Assembly (NCBI GenBank): GCA_947040555.1
Contig: CAMRBW010000012.1
Location: 1-49,433, forward strand
DNA: 49,433 nucleotides
Direction of reading: 5' to 3'
From: an uncultured Oceanospirillales bacterium
GTDB taxonomy: Bacteria; Pseudomonadota; Gammaproteobacteria; Pseudomonadales; Endozoicomonadaceae
Shown here: positions 9,681 to 18,413 of the stretch, piece after piece
Position numbering within the stretch: the stretch's first letter is position 1
Layout of the letters: every line of letters starts with the position of its first letter
The notes under the pieces: model-generated
Told to the model about the DNA's origin: nothing
The model's input: only the letters and a program-made list of their open reading frames with translations
Databases searched by the model: none
Translations under genes and position numbers: made by a program

Positions 9681-11048
9681 ATGCACGTACATATTCTTGG
9701 AATCTGTGGAACATTCATGGGCAGTTTGGCGCTGTTGGCGCGAGAGGCTGGCCACACAGTCACAGGGTCTGACCAGAATGTTTATCCACCTATGAGTACC
9801 CAGTTGGAAGAGCAGGGCATTGTTCTGCATCAGGGATATGACCCGGAACAGCTCGACCCCATCCCCGATATCGTGGTGGTCGGTAACGCCATGAGTCGCG
9901 GCAATCCCGCTATTGAGTATATGCTCGATAAGGGGCTGTGTTACACCTCTGGCCCCCAGTTTCTCGCGGATCATCTTCTTAGCGAAAAGTGGGTATTGGC
10001 TGCCGCCGGTACCCATGGCAAAACCACGACAGCCAGTATGCTGGCCTGGATTTTGGAATATGCCGGCATGGCTCCGGGCTTCCTGATCGGCGGTATCCCC
10101 GGGAATTTTGGTGTTTCAGCCCGTTTGGGAGAAACAGATTTCTTTGTTATTGAGGCGGATGAATACGATACCGCCTTTTTCGACAAGCGTTCCAAGTTTG
10201 TTCACTACAAACCGCGCACCGCGATATTAAACAATCTTGAGTTTGATCACGCCGATATCTTTGGCTCTCTCGCGGATATTCAGCGCCAGTTCCATCATTT
10301 GGTGCGGATTGTGCCCGCTTCCGGGCAGTTGATTGCGCCGGCGGCGGACAAAAATCTGGAGGCGGTGCTGGCGATGGGCTGCTGGAGTGAGGTCTGCCGT
10401 TTTGGCGCTCAGGAAGCCTGCCGGGCCGAGACGTTGAGCGAGGATTGCAGTGCCTTCCGCATCGTGATCAATGGCAAAGAGAGTGGCACGGTAAACTGGA
10501 GCCTAACAGGGCAGCACAATCGGGATAACGCTCTAGCCGCTATTCTTGCGGCTCGCCATGTGGGTGTTCAACCTGAGCTTGCCTGTGAGGCGTTGGATCA
10601 GTTTCAGGGTGTTAAGCGTCGTATGGAATTGCTTATCGAAACGGCAGACGGTATCCGGGTCTATGACGATTTCGCCCACCACCCCACCGCCATTGCGACT
10701 ACACTCGAAGGTCTGCGGGCCAGGGTGGGTGAAACCGGTAAAATAAGAGCCGTTATTGAGCCGAGATCCAACACCATGAAAATGGGGGTGCACAAGGGGC
10801 AGTTGGCGGCTTCTACCGCAGCGGCCTCAGAGGTGGTCTGGTATGAGCCGGAAGGGTTGGGTTGGTCTTTAGGGGATGAGATCGCCCTGAGCCCGGTGCA
10901 GGCAGACTCCATGACGGATGTTGATGCGCTGGTGAATCGTCTTGTGCAGACCCGGCAGCCTGATGAACATATTGTCATTATGAGTAATGGTGGCTTTGGG
11001 GGTATTCACAAGAAGCTGGTGGCGGCTCTCAATGGAAGCGATGAATGA
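9681..11048 (+). CDS. mpl: UDP-N-acetylmuramate:L-alanyl-gamma-D-glutamyl-meso-diaminopimelate ligase (murein peptide ligase)
   Basis: 455 aa. Ligates recycled tripeptide to UDP-MurNAc in peptidoglycan recycling. It belongs to the Mur ligase family, with a Rossmann N-terminus ([17 protein letters not shown]), [12 protein letters not shown]-loop [39 protein letters not shown] and the C-terminal domain with [12 protein letters not shown]. The length equals that of E. coli Mpl (457 aa). ATG 9681 matches the conserved start, and an in-frame ATG at 9633 is less likely. ubiX overlaps its end by four bases. Confidence 0.96.
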   Translation: MHVHILGICGTFMGSLALLAREAGHTVTGSDQNVYPPMSTQLEEQGIVLHQGYDPEQLDPIPDIVVVGNAMSRGNPAIEYMLDKGLCYTSGPQFLADHLLSEKWVLAAAGTHGKTTTASMLAWILEYAGMAPGFLIGGIPGNFGVSARLGETDFFVIEADEYDTAFFDKRSKFVHYKPRTAILNNLEFDHADIFGSLADIQRQFHHLVRIVPASGQLIAPAADKNLEAVLAMGCWSEVCRFGAQEACRAETLSEDCSAFRIVINGKESGTVNWSLTGQHNRDNALAAILAARHVGVQPELACEALDQFQGVKRRMELLIETADGIRVYDDFAHHPTAIATTLEGLRARVGETGKIRAVIEPRSNTMKMGVHKGQLAASTAAASEVVWYEPEGLGWSLGDEIALSPVQADSMTDVDALVNRLVQTRQPDEHIVIMSNGGFGGIHKKLVAALNGSDE

Positions 11049-11668
11049 GTTCTTCTGATAACAACAAAAGGGAAACTATTACTCTGGCCATGACCGGAGC
11101 CTCCGGAGCCCAGTACGCCTGGCGGCTGTTGGAGTGCCTGATAGCGGCCGATCGTGATGTATTCTTCATGATCAGCAAGGCTGCGCAGGTGGTGTCTAAA
11201 ACCGAAACCGACATGGTACTGCCTGAAAAACCTCAGCTGATGGAGCGCTTCCTCACTGATCACTTCCGCGCCAGAGAGGGTCAGATTCGTGTATTTGGCT
11301 CTGAACAGTGGGTCTCTCCGGTCGCTTCCGGCAGCGGTGCTTCCAGCAAAATGGTGATCTGCCCCACCAGTATGGGGACAGTGTCTGCTATTGCCACAGG
11401 CGCCAGCAATAACCTGATTGAGCGGGCTGCGGATGTCGCCATCAAGGAGCGTCGGCAGCTGATTCTTGTGCCCAGGGAGTCACCATTCTCGGAGATTCAC
11501 CTTGAGAACATGCTCAAATTGAGTCGTATGGGCGTCATAATTCTTCCTGCCAGTCCTGGCTTTTATCATCAGCCCCGCAGCATAAATGATCTGGTGGATT
11601 TTATGGTGGCTCGAATTTTGAACCAGCTGGGCATTGAGCAGACACTTATGCCCCGCTGGGGTGAATAG
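11045..11668 (+). CDS. ubiX: Flavin prenyltransferase UbiX
   Basis: 207 aa. Makes the prenylated FMN cofactor used by the UbiD decarboxylase in ubiquinone synthesis. It has the N-terminal [14 protein letters not shown], the SGSGASS segment that binds FMN and prenyl phosphate, [26 protein letters not shown] and LVPRESPFS, all conserved in UbiX/Pad1. It overlaps mpl by ATGA, a pairing common in gammaproteobacteria. Its length is normal. Confidence 0.96.
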   Translation: MSSSDNNKRETITLAMTGASGAQYAWRLLECLIAADRDVFFMISKAAQVVSKTETDMVLPEKPQLMERFLTDHFRAREGQIRVFGSEQWVSPVASGSGASSKMVICPTSMGTVSAIATGASNNLIERAADVAIKERRQLILVPRESPFSEIHLENMLKLSRMGVIILPASPGFYHQPRSINDLVDFMVARILNQLGIEQTLMPRWGE

Positions 11669-11686
11669 TTCGCAATCCACACAATA

Positions 11687-11714
11687 GAGCCAGCTGCACT
11701 CAGGTGGCTGGCTC
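11687..11714. terminator. Hairpin between convergent ubiX and YdcH-like gene
   Basis: Perfect 8-bp inverted repeat GAGCCAGC/GCTGGCTC with a 12-base loop, 19 bp after the ubiX stop and 28 bp from the stop of the opposing gene. It has no U-tract on either side, so if it ends transcription it may be a bidirectional or 3'-end-protecting structure. Confidence 0.5.
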
Positions 11715-11741
11715 TGATGGCCTGAAGATTGTTCCGGAAAG

Positions 11742-11978
11742 TCAGGAACGAGTGAGCATGAAATACAACTTATCTTTCAACTGCAAACGCTTCTTTTTCA
11801 GATCTTCGAGGTGGATGTCTGAACAATTGGCTTCGGTCTCGAAATGGATAATCTCCTTGTCGACCTCTTGGTAGCGCGTATACGCTGAGTGAAATTTGGG
11901 GTCACTCTCATCGAGTGCTTTCAGGCGGGAACTTAGCTGGGGAAACTCCTTTGTTAGATCATGCTCGCTCAGTGTCAT
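11742..11978 (-). CDS. YdcH/DUF465 family small protein
   Basis: 78 aa, highly charged and helical: FPQLSSRLKALDESDPKF, then HSAYTRYQEVDKEI, then LEDLKKKRLQLKDKLY near the C-terminus. The layout (two helices, acidic then basic, closing with LKKxxLxLKDxLY) is that of the DUF465/YdcH family of small cytosolic proteins, whose function is poorly known. I use the internal ATG at 11978, since homology starts at about that residue. The longer frame to 12011 would add 11 residues. Confidence 0.85.
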   Translation of the reverse strand: MTLSEHDLTKEFPQLSSRLKALDESDPKFHSAYTRYQEVDKEIIHFETEANCSDIHLEDLKKKRLQLKDKLYFMLTRS

Positions 11979-12072
11979 ATCTTTCCCTCCGGGGTCAATG
12001 TCAATGTGCAAATTCAGGTTTGCACAATTGGAGGGCTGAGATTTTGACCTGAATCAATATACGTACAAATAA

Positions 12073-13002
12073 CTACTTGGCGACTCTTTTTGAGGGGGCA
12101 GATGGTGCAATAGATGGCGCAAAAGCTGTGGGAGGCGTTGTTGAGCTACGCAGCCAGTTGGATGTGCCATCGAGAATAACCGCTAGAGGTATATTGGGAG
12201 ATATTGGAGGAGCACTGGTTTCAACAGTGAAGCTGGCAGGGAGAAGGTTTTTGAATACAGCATCCTGGTAAGGTGCTGAAGGCTGGCTCGAGATTACCAG
12301 AGTTGAACCCGGCCTGGGAGCGTGAGCCAGCCATGCCTCGACAGTCTCTCCTGTATGAGCCCGTTCCCAGCGGGTGCCCTGCCACTTGCGAGGGGCATCA
12401 ATGACAGAGATGGGAACCTGGTCCATGCCTTTTGGATAGGGGTAAAAATAGAGCAGCAGCTTTGCCGCCTCGGTTTCGTGCATGGGATGGATGGTTGGAA
12501 TGTCGGGATGAACGGCATCCTGTGAGGGTGCCAGTTTCGCTAAAATGGCCGGGAAGTGATCGACTTCACTGGTCAAAGGGCGTTGCCCCGTCAGGACAAT
12601 CAGCCGTTGAAAACGGATACCTTTGCGCCATAGCTCCGCCAACCAGTCAAGACGAACCTTCATGGTGGGAACTAGCGCTCCGGGAAGAATGGCATAATCG
12701 TAGGTGGTCTGTGTTGGGTGCCAGCTGGCAATCACGCCGAGATTTTCCAGCGCAGCAGTGACCTTCCTGTACTGTTCCGGTGGGAGAGAGACTTTCGGTA
12801 TTTGCCAGCGCTCAACGCCGGGCTGTCGCCCCCATTGCTTTATGAATCCCTCCCGGAATTTCTGCCAGTCCTGTTCCGGAGGCATTTCCAAGGCCTCGGC
12901 CAGATTCCGGAACAGAGCCGGAACACTGCCATCTGCATGGCTGATCGACATAATCAACATCCCTGTGATCAGTAGAAGAACTCTTCCGGCTGTCAGTATC
13001 AT
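12073..13002 (-). CDS. Secreted protein of unknown function
   Basis: 309 aa with a plausible signal peptide (basic start, hydrophobic stretch LLLITGMLIMSISHA). I do not recognise a family with certainty. The middle part has a strand-helix pattern AILPGALVPTMKVRLDWLAE followed by LIVLTGQRPL and, later, HETEAAKLLL and LVISSQPSAPYQDAV. This resembles the layout of YdcF/SanA-type DUF218 proteins (strand-Gly-Ala, Arg, then TG-R, then TEA), but that is a weak structural analogy. The C-terminal tail is rich in Pro, Ser and Ala. It lies between the YdcH-like gene and another unknown gene on the same strand. Confidence 0.75.
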   Translation of the reverse strand: MILTAGRVLLLITGMLIMSISHADGSVPALFRNLAEALEMPPEQDWQKFREGFIKQWGRQPGVERWQIPKVSLPPEQYRKVTAALENLGVIASWHPTQTTYDYAILPGALVPTMKVRLDWLAELWRKGIRFQRLIVLTGQRPLTSEVDHFPAILAKLAPSQDAVHPDIPTIHPMHETEAAKLLLYFYPYPKGMDQVPISVIDAPRKWQGTRWERAHTGETVEAWLAHAPRPGSTLVISSQPSAPYQDAVFKNLLPASFTVETSAPPISPNIPLAVILDGTSNWLRSSTTPPTAFAPSIAPSAPSKRVAK

Positions 13003-13125
13003 GTGCTTAGTACAACTTCCTCAACGAAGGATTGGCATTTGGAGGTGCACAACCGGCCAACGGTATCTGTTGGCTGGTGTAAGTATCAGGCTCATGAGGA
13101 TAGCAGTCTTCTGACTCTGGGTAGT

Positions 13126-13165
13126 TCTTTTTGAGCTACATTCAGTCTTTTTGAGCTACATTCAG
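13126..13165. repeat. Two perfect 20-bp tandem repeats spanning the stop codon of the 13.2 kb gene
   Basis: tctttttgagctacattcag occurs twice in direct succession (13126-13145 and 13146-13165, + strand). The second copy covers the TGA stop (13162-13164) of the minus-strand gene. The period is not a multiple of three. It belongs to the stop-anchored repeat pattern described in the findings. Confidence 0.95.
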
Positions 13166-13473
13166 AGGCGAATGTCGTTCATTGGGTCTTTGCTATCCCC
13201 TGAGCCTTGAGTCAGGCTGTTATCCAGCTCGGGCATTGGCCAATCCGCAGGGTAGAAGCGGGAGAGATCTTCCATCAGGGCGGAATAATCCTGAGCCGGC
13301 TTGTTAAGCAGGTAGCTGAGGAATGTATAGAGACGATCAGATACCGATTTACGCAGGGTATTTAGCTCGTTTTCGTTAAGAGCGTTTGGGCCGCTCTTGT
13401 TCTCGAGGGGAGTGTCCCTCAGACAATTAGCGGTAATGATAAGAGCGAGTTTTTTGACTGTATTGTCGTCCAT
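13162..13473 (-). CDS. Hypothetical protein
   Basis: 103 aa, soluble, no signal peptide. The N-terminal half is helical (DDNTVKKLALIITANCLRD, then LNTLRKSVSDRLYTFLSYLL). The C-terminal third is Pro/Asp-rich (FYPADWPMPELDN) and ends MNDIRL. I do not recognise it. The start is taken at ATG 13473, and GTG codons 9-12 bases upstream are alternatives. The stop lies in a tandem repeat. Codon use looks like that of the neighbours. Confidence 0.65.
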   Translation of the reverse strand: MDDNTVKKLALIITANCLRDTPLENKSGPNALNENELNTLRKSVSDRLYTFLSYLLNKPAQDYSALMEDLSRFYPADWPMPELDNSLTQGSGDSKDPMNDIRL

Positions 13474-13507
13474 GATGTCCACCACAGGCCGGTTTTATTA
13501 CATAACC

Positions 13508-13523
13508 AAGCTTTCGAAAGCTT
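13508..13523. repeat. 16-bp perfect palindrome upstream of the 13.2 kb gene
   Basis: AAGCTTTCGAAAGCTT is perfectly self-complementary. It lies 35 bp upstream of the ATG of the minus-strand hypothetical gene and 147 bp after the stop of the deacetylase-like gene. It could be an operator for a dimeric regulator or a short hairpin. Nothing in sequence decides between these. Confidence 0.45.
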
Positions 13524-13670
13524 TCATAACTAAACCTAGCCTTTCTTGAGAGCGTGACAAAACAATAGCCTGACAGGAGCATATTTATTGTCACATAGGT
13601 TCAGAACCGGTGATTTTGGAGGGAAAATATGACCGACCCTGACGGGTTGGCCACAATTATCGGATTCTAC

Positions 13671-14744
13671 TTAGTCCAGAGAGAGTCCATCCCGGGTCAG
13701 TCTGACGAAGTCTCTGGAAAAACTGAACCAGCTTCCGTTCGGGGCGGGGACTGTGCAGTTGATATCGGAGTGACCCAGGGGAAGCGGCTGAGGCAGCTCT
13801 GTTTCAAACACAGTTTTCTCTTTATCCAGCCATTCCAGCTTCAAAATAGAGCCTTGGGCATAACAGATTACCTGGTCTGCGGCCCACTCACCCGGTTTGA
13901 GGCTGATGCGCAACTTGCCCATATTGCCATCTTTGGGAACCAGGCTGGAATCCGGAGTCATGCTCGTGACCTGCAGGGGTAAGCTTTGGATTTTTAGAGG
14001 AAACGTCTTCATAGAGCCGTATCCTGCTGCCATCAGGAAACGCGGCAGAAGAGTCTTGTCAGAGAGCTGGTCAATTGCCCCCGGTTGTTGGCCGAAGCCC
14101 AGATAGCCAGCGTCCAGTATGAGCTGCTCCAGTTCTGTTGTGGTTTCGCCAAAGGGCCAGGCCAGTAATTTGTGATTTTGCTCCGTCTCTTCCTGAATGC
14201 GTTGCTCTGCTGTCTGGATATCTGAAGCGATCCGCTTGAGCCAGTCCACCTGGGTTTCCCCTTGAAGTCGCTCAATCAGATGACCATCTTTAGCGGTGTA
14301 ATTAGCAAGAGTTGCTCCCGCTTCAGCCATTTCGCGCAGCTGATCCCAGTTCAGGGTCTGTCGCTGGTGCTGAACCTTATCCACGGCTTTGGTATCAACA
14401 AAAATGGTGAAGGGAAACCCATACTCTTTCAGCAGGGGAAAAGCATTTTTGTGAATAGAGAGACTGGTTTTGTCGAAGGTAATAACGGCGGTATTGTTTG
14501 GCAGGGGCTGGCCTGCCCGAATTAGTCTGGCAATGGCGGGCAGGGGAGCGACCTCATAGCCGTTCTCCTTGAGCCAGCCCAGATGCTCCCCAAAGAGTTT
14601 GGGCGATGTGCTGATGTACTTGGGCGCATCGTTATCGATGTGGTGGTATTGAAGTACAACAACAGCCTCGGCCATTCCGGACATCAAAGGCAGTAAAGCA
14701 CTCAAAAAAACTGTAATACGACGAAGCAATTGAACACCTTTCAT
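13671..14744 (-). CDS. Polysaccharide deacetylase (NodB)-like secreted protein with degenerate metal site
   Basis: 357 aa. Signal peptide (MKGVQLLRR then a hydrophobic core ending MSGMAEA). The NodB-type fold begins with VVVLQYHHID. The family motif TFDDxY reads TFDKTS, so the metal-binding second Asp is Lys. The HSxxHPH motif (ANHSxSHPH in relatives) reads ANYTAKDGH, replacing both metal-binding His by Tyr and Asp. LLAWPFGE (usually YPYGE) and GYLGFGQQPGAI are kept. A beta-rich C-terminal domain of about 110 residues follows. The fold is confident, but classical zinc-dependent deacetylation is doubtful, so it may bind glycan rather than cut it. It is secreted or periplasmic. Confidence 0.82.
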   Translation of the reverse strand: MKGVQLLRRITVFLSALLPLMSGMAEAVVVLQYHHIDNDAPKYISTSPKLFGEHLGWLKENGYEVAPLPAIARLIRAGQPLPNNTAVITFDKTSLSIHKNAFPLLKEYGFPFTIFVDTKAVDKVQHQRQTLNWDQLREMAEAGATLANYTAKDGHLIERLQGETQVDWLKRIASDIQTAEQRIQEETEQNHKLLAWPFGETTTELEQLILDAGYLGFGQQPGAIDQLSDKTLLPRFLMAAGYGSMKTFPLKIQSLPLQVTSMTPDSSLVPKDGNMGKLRISLKPGEWAADQVICYAQGSILKLEWLDKEKTVFETELPQPLPLGHSDINCTVPAPNGSWFSFSRDFVRLTRDGLSLD

Positions 14745-14844
14745 CTGTGCCTGCGAAGATTAAAGAGCCCGGAACTCTCCGGGCTAGAAATTTCTAGAGT
14801 GCAAAGAGTAACGGGCATCTTCGTACAGTCAAAGGTTAGAGCTA

Positions 14845-14970
14845 CTTTTTACCGGCTCACGGCTATTTACCGGCTCACGGCTATTTACCGGCTCACGGCT
14901 ATTTACCGGCTCACGGCTGTTGACCCGCTCACGGCTGTTGACCCGCTCATGGCTGTTGACCCGCTCATGG
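14845..14970. repeat. Seven 18-bp tandem repeats spanning the tesB stop codon
   Basis: Seven units in direct succession: 14845-14862 ctttttaccggctcacgg, three copies with ctattt in place of cttttt (14863-14916), then ctgttgacccgctcacgg (14917-14934) and two ctgttgacccgctcatgg (14935-14970). The last unit contains the tesB stop. On the minus strand each unit carries TGA in the tesB reading frame, giving seven in-frame stops at 18-nt intervals. There are two sequence sub-types, three copies near tesB and four distal. Confidence 0.97.
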
Positions 14971-15828
14971 CCGTTTGCGAATCAGTCCCTCCTGGGCAGC
15001 GGATGCGACCAGTTCCCCCTGCTGATTGAATATTTGTCCTCGAACGAGTCCTCGACCGCCGAAGGCTATCGGGCTATCGATGCTGTAGAGCAGCCATTCA
15101 TCCATGCGGATGTCTTTATGGAACCACATGGCATGGTCAAGACTGGCAATTTGTATACGCGGCTCCCAGAAATTAATGCCATGGGGGTTCAGCGCTGTGG
15201 TAATAAAGTTGAAATCTGAAGCGTAAGCCAGCAGGTATTTGTGAATACGCAGATCGTCCGGAAGGGGGCCGTTGGCCTTCATCCAGACGTAGCGCAGCGG
15301 CTCCATGGGTTTGGGTCTCAGGAGGTCAGGAAGGTTGACGGGACGAATGTCTATCGGCCGCTCCCCCGTGACTTTGTCCCGCATGCTCTCGGGAATAAAC
15401 TGGATGATTTTCTGGATCAGGTCGCTTTCTGACTCGAGCTGATCCGGTGGTGTCACATCGGGTTTTACCGGCAGTTGGTGTTCCAGTCCCTCTTCTTTCT
15501 GGTGAAAGGAGAGTGCCATATGGAAAATGGGTCTGCCATTTTGAATGGCAACGACCCGACGGGAGGTGAAACTATGTCCGTCTCTGGATCGATCAACTTC
15601 ATAGATGATTGGTTTACTGGCATCCCCCGGACGCAGAAAATAGCAGTGAAAAGAGTGCAGGTTACGACCTTCAACGACAGTCTGTTTGGCTGCCGAAAGA
15701 GATTGTCCGATAACCTGACCACCAAACACATTGCCGGTAAAAAGATCCTGACTCTGGCCGCGAAAGATGGACTCTTCGATCTTTTCCAGCTGCAGCAGGG
15801 ATAACAGCTCCTCAAGAACCTTACTCAC
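14965..15828 (-). CDS. tesB: Acyl-CoA thioesterase II
   Basis: 287 aa, double hot-dog fold. Hydrolyses medium- and long-chain acyl-CoA in the cytoplasm. Sequence runs parallel to E. coli TesB (286 aa): LLQLEKIEESIFRGQSQD, NVFGGQVIGQSL, HSFHCYFLRPGD, RRVVAIQNGRPIF, LAYASDFNF and IQIASLDHAMWFH with the active-site Asp, and LVASAAQEGLI at the end. I choose GTG 15828, with GGAGG five bases upstream and a start matching E. coli. In-frame ATGs at 15858 and 15882 would extend it into trmH. The gene ends inside a seven-copy tandem repeat. Confidence 0.95.
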   Translation of the reverse strand: MSKVLEELLSLLQLEKIEESIFRGQSQDLFTGNVFGGQVIGQSLSAAKQTVVEGRNLHSFHCYFLRPGDASKPIIYEVDRSRDGHSFTSRRVVAIQNGRPIFHMALSFHQKEEGLEHQLPVKPDVTPPDQLESESDLIQKIIQFIPESMRDKVTGERPIDIRPVNLPDLLRPKPMEPLRYVWMKANGPLPDDLRIHKYLLAYASDFNFITTALNPHGINFWEPRIQIASLDHAMWFHKDIRMDEWLLYSIDSPIAFGGRGLVRGQIFNQQGELVASAAQEGLIRKRP

Positions 15829-15874
15829 GGATTCCTCCACTCCTTGTATATTGTGCATTTGTAGTATGACGGCT

Positions 15875-16606
15875 TCAGGCAAGTGCCTTGACCTGGTTGT
15901 ACCATTTTTTAGGGTCTATTAACTGACCCTCATCGTCTAGTTGAGGATGTTCAAGATCGCGTTCATCGCAGTATCGGGCCAGCTCCGGATAGCCCCAACG
16001 GAACAGAATATCTGGTCGTTCATTGCTGAGTATACGGTTTCTGTCGTACAAACCGACGACCTGACGCTGACGCTGGGCTTCCATCAGAATAATGGCAGCG
16101 ACCGAGACGTTAAACGACTGAACCATCCCCTGCATGGGAATAATAACATGCTCGTCTGCCATCTCGGCGGCTTCAGGGCTGACCCCCTGTTTCTCCGAGC
16201 CAACCAATAGGGCACAGGGGCCGGTGTAATCCAGCTCATGGTAGAGGCGCACCTTGTCGGAAAAGTGGGCGGTGTAGATCTTAAAATCCTGCGCCTGGAG
16301 AGTCTTGCCGGCTGCAACCGTGCAGTCGTGTTGCTTGACATCAATCCAGCGGCTGCTACCCATAGAGCGTTCCCGCAGCTGTCGTTCACGGATGTCCGGG
16401 TTGCACAGATGGATTTCAGGAATGCCCACTGCATCGCAGGTACGAATAATGGCGGCCAGATTATGGAGCTTGTGGACTTCATCGGCGAACAGAGTGAGAT
16501 CGGGCTGTCGGCGATCAAGAGTTTCACAGAGTTTGCAGTAACGTTCCGGTGTGTTTGGTTTTGGCGGGAAAAAGGTGGAAACTAGGGCAATATTAAAAAT
16601 ATTCAA
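15875..16606 (-). CDS. trmH: tRNA (guanosine(18)-2'-O)-methyltransferase TrmH
   Basis: 243 aa SpoU/TrmH-class SPOUT methyltransferase. The N-terminal region TPERYCKLCETLDRRQPDLT is TrmH-type. Motif 1 is VHKLHNLAAIIRTCDAVG, motif 2 LLVGSEKQGVS and motif 3 IIPMQGMVQSFNVSVAA, with the knotted SAM site intact. The tail RWGYPELARYCDERDL matches TrmH rather than RlmB. It modifies G18 in the D-loop of tRNAs. About 16 extra residues precede the usual start, and no internal ATG offers a shorter version. It reads towards tesB, 46 bp away. Confidence 0.93.
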   Translation of the reverse strand: MNIFNIALVSTFFPPKPNTPERYCKLCETLDRRQPDLTLFADEVHKLHNLAAIIRTCDAVGIPEIHLCNPDIRERQLRERSMGSSRWIDVKQHDCTVAAGKTLQAQDFKIYTAHFSDKVRLYHELDYTGPCALLVGSEKQGVSPEAAEMADEHVIIPMQGMVQSFNVSVAAIILMEAQRQRQVVGLYDRNRILSNERPDILFRWGYPELARYCDERDLEHPQLDDEGQLIDPKKWYNQVKALA

Positions 16607-16638
16607 AAAACTCTCAAATTTGGTTGTCGGGAGCCTTC

Positions 16639-17031
16639 ATGCATTCGGTCTTTACCTTAAAATCAAACCGTACTCCGGTTTATGTTGTCTACGTTCTTCT
16701 TGCGGTGAGCGTATTTACCTTTTTCCCTCTATTCATTGCCGGCTTGGTTGCATGGATGAATCTTGATAATGAGACAGATTCCCTGCTCCGCACCCATTAC
16801 AAGTGGCAGATGCGAACTTTCTGGACGGCTTTGGTGGTATTTGCGGTGGGTTCTGCCTTGACAGTGGTGCTGGTGGGCTATCTTGTACTGGTTCTGCTTG
16901 AACTTTGGCTGATCTATCGAGTGGCTATCGGTTGGTACTTCCTGTCGGAGAATCAGCCGCCAAAAGGGTTTCTCTTTAAAATCGCGATGCAGTTAAGAGG
17001 CAAATGGAAAACCATGCAGCGGAAAAGGTAG
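16639..17031 (+). CDS. Small inner-membrane protein, DUF4870-like
   Basis: 130 aa with three to four hydrophobic helices (VYVVYVLLAVSVFTFFPLF, then TFWTALVVFAVGSALTVVL and LVLVLLELWLIYRVAIG) and a basic C-terminus (RGKWKTMQRKR). The spacing of helices and the THYKWQMRTFW loop between helices 1 and 2 resemble DUF4870/TIC20-type small membrane proteins. The function is unknown. ATG 16639 is preceded by GGGAG at seven bases. It diverges from trmH and is followed 44 bp later by the DedA-PAP2 gene on the same strand. Confidence 0.72.
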   Translation: MHSVFTLKSNRTPVYVVYVLLAVSVFTFFPLFIAGLVAWMNLDNETDSLLRTHYKWQMRTFWTALVVFAVGSALTVVLVGYLVLVLLELWLIYRVAIGWYFLSENQPPKGFLFKIAMQLRGKWKTMQRKR

Positions 17032-17075
17032 CTGGTTTTCGATGACTCTGTTGGACAACAACATTGAGGATTCAT

Positions 17076-18413
17076 GTGATTGAACTAGATGCGGTAATTC
17101 AGTGGCTGGAGGTTCATCAGCAGTGGTTGGCATTGGCGATTGGACTGATAGCTTTTCTGGAATCTCTGGTACTAGTCGGTCTTGTCTTGCCGGGAGTGGT
17201 CATGCTGTTTGCGGCGGCCACGCTGGCGGGTGGCGGTGCTCTGGATATCTGGACTCTGCTGTTTGCCGGTTTTGCCGGTGCCCTGCTGGGCGATGGGGTG
17301 AGTTTTTTTCTGGGGCGAAAATTTCATAATAAAGTATCCGGCTGGGGGCCATTTCGCTCCCATCCCGAATGGCTAACCCAAAGCGAAGCATTTTTTGAAA
17401 AGCACGGCGGCCTCAGTATTGCTCTGGGGCGTTTTATCGGGCCAATCAGGCCGGTCATTCCGTTGGTGGCCGGTATGATGGGAATGCCGGTTCGCTATTT
17501 TCTGATCGTTAATCTGCTCTCTTCGCTGGCCTGGGCTCCGGTCTATCTTCTGCCGGGGTATTTTGTTGGAGCCTCATCCCATTGGCAGGAGTATGTACCG
17601 TTAGCGTGGCTGCTTTCCTCGGGGTTGCTGCTTATGGCGGCCGTTTATGTGGCTTATCTTGCTCATCTGCTGTTGGCTCGTTTTCCATGGCAAAAGTTGT
17701 ATTTGTCGGTTTTAGCCAGCCTTGTGCTGTTCACCCTTATCGTTTCTGTGTTTGAGCTTTTTCCTCAGGCCAAAGAGTTGAATAGTGCGTTATTTCAGTA
17801 CGCCCAATCCCAGCAGACGCCGTTTCTCAACAAGTTCTTCATGGCTGTTACCCAGATGGGAGGCGGTAAAATACAGATTGTTATTACCGCTTTGATTGCG
17901 ATCTGGCTGGTTTTGGATACCCTGCCATTGAAAAGACTTGGTTCTTTGTGGTTGGTGGGTGGGTTTATCGGGCTGGTTTATGGCTATAGAGGAACTATTG
18001 ATGGACTAAAAATCCTCTATGCCGGACCACGTCCTCTCTCTGCGACAGAGCACACCTTTTCCTACCCCAGTGGTCACAGTGCTAATAGCATTTTTATAGG
18101 ATTGTGGTTGGGGTGGTATCTGGCCCGCTATCTTCCTGATCGCTACAAACCCTGGCTGTGGAGTGCAGGGCTGTTTACGGGATTGCTGATTATCGAGAGT
18201 CGTATCTACCTTGCTGAACATTGGCTGACCGATGTCATGGGTGGGCTGGGGGTGGGTGCGACCTTTTTTATGGGCTGGCTATTGCTGGAGAAGAGATTTC
18301 CTCTTCCGTTATATCAGGAAAACAGGTACTGGCGCTGGGGGCAGTTTGTCGCTGCATGCACGATACTTGTCGTTTGGCGGCTAGGGTTAATAGGTTTGAA
18401 TAACGCCGGTTAA
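17076..18413 (+). CDS. DedA-PAP2 fusion membrane protein (lipid transporter/phosphatase)
   Basis: 445 aa. The N-terminal about 200 residues form a DedA/VTT domain (FLESLVLVGLVLPGVVMLF, GDGVSFFLGRKF, RFIGPIRPVIPLVAGM), a family linked to flipping of undecaprenyl phosphate or phospholipid. The C-terminal about 200 residues are a PAP2 acid phosphatase with the full motif set: KILYAGPRP, YPSGHS and SRIYLAEHWLTDV. One chain could thus dephosphorylate a lipid pyrophosphate such as C55-PP and return the carrier. The preferred start is GTG 17076, with GAGGA about six bases upstream. A TTG at 17064 is possible. It overlaps the end of the convergent SDR gene by 27 bp. Confidence 0.92.
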   Translation: MIELDAVIQWLEVHQQWLALAIGLIAFLESLVLVGLVLPGVVMLFAAATLAGGGALDIWTLLFAGFAGALLGDGVSFFLGRKFHNKVSGWGPFRSHPEWLTQSEAFFEKHGGLSIALGRFIGPIRPVIPLVAGMMGMPVRYFLIVNLLSSLAWAPVYLLPGYFVGASSHWQEYVPLAWLLSSGLLLMAAVYVAYLAHLLLARFPWQKLYLSVLASLVLFTLIVSVFELFPQAKELNSALFQYAQSQQTPFLNKFFMAVTQMGGGKIQIVITALIAIWLVLDTLPLKRLGSLWLVGGFIGLVYGYRGTIDGLKILYAGPRPLSATEHTFSYPSGHSANSIFIGLWLGWYLARYLPDRYKPWLWSAGLFTGLLIIESRIYLAEHWLTDVMGGLGVGATFFMGWLLLEKRFPLPLYQENRYWRWGQFVAACTILVVWRLGLIGLNNAG

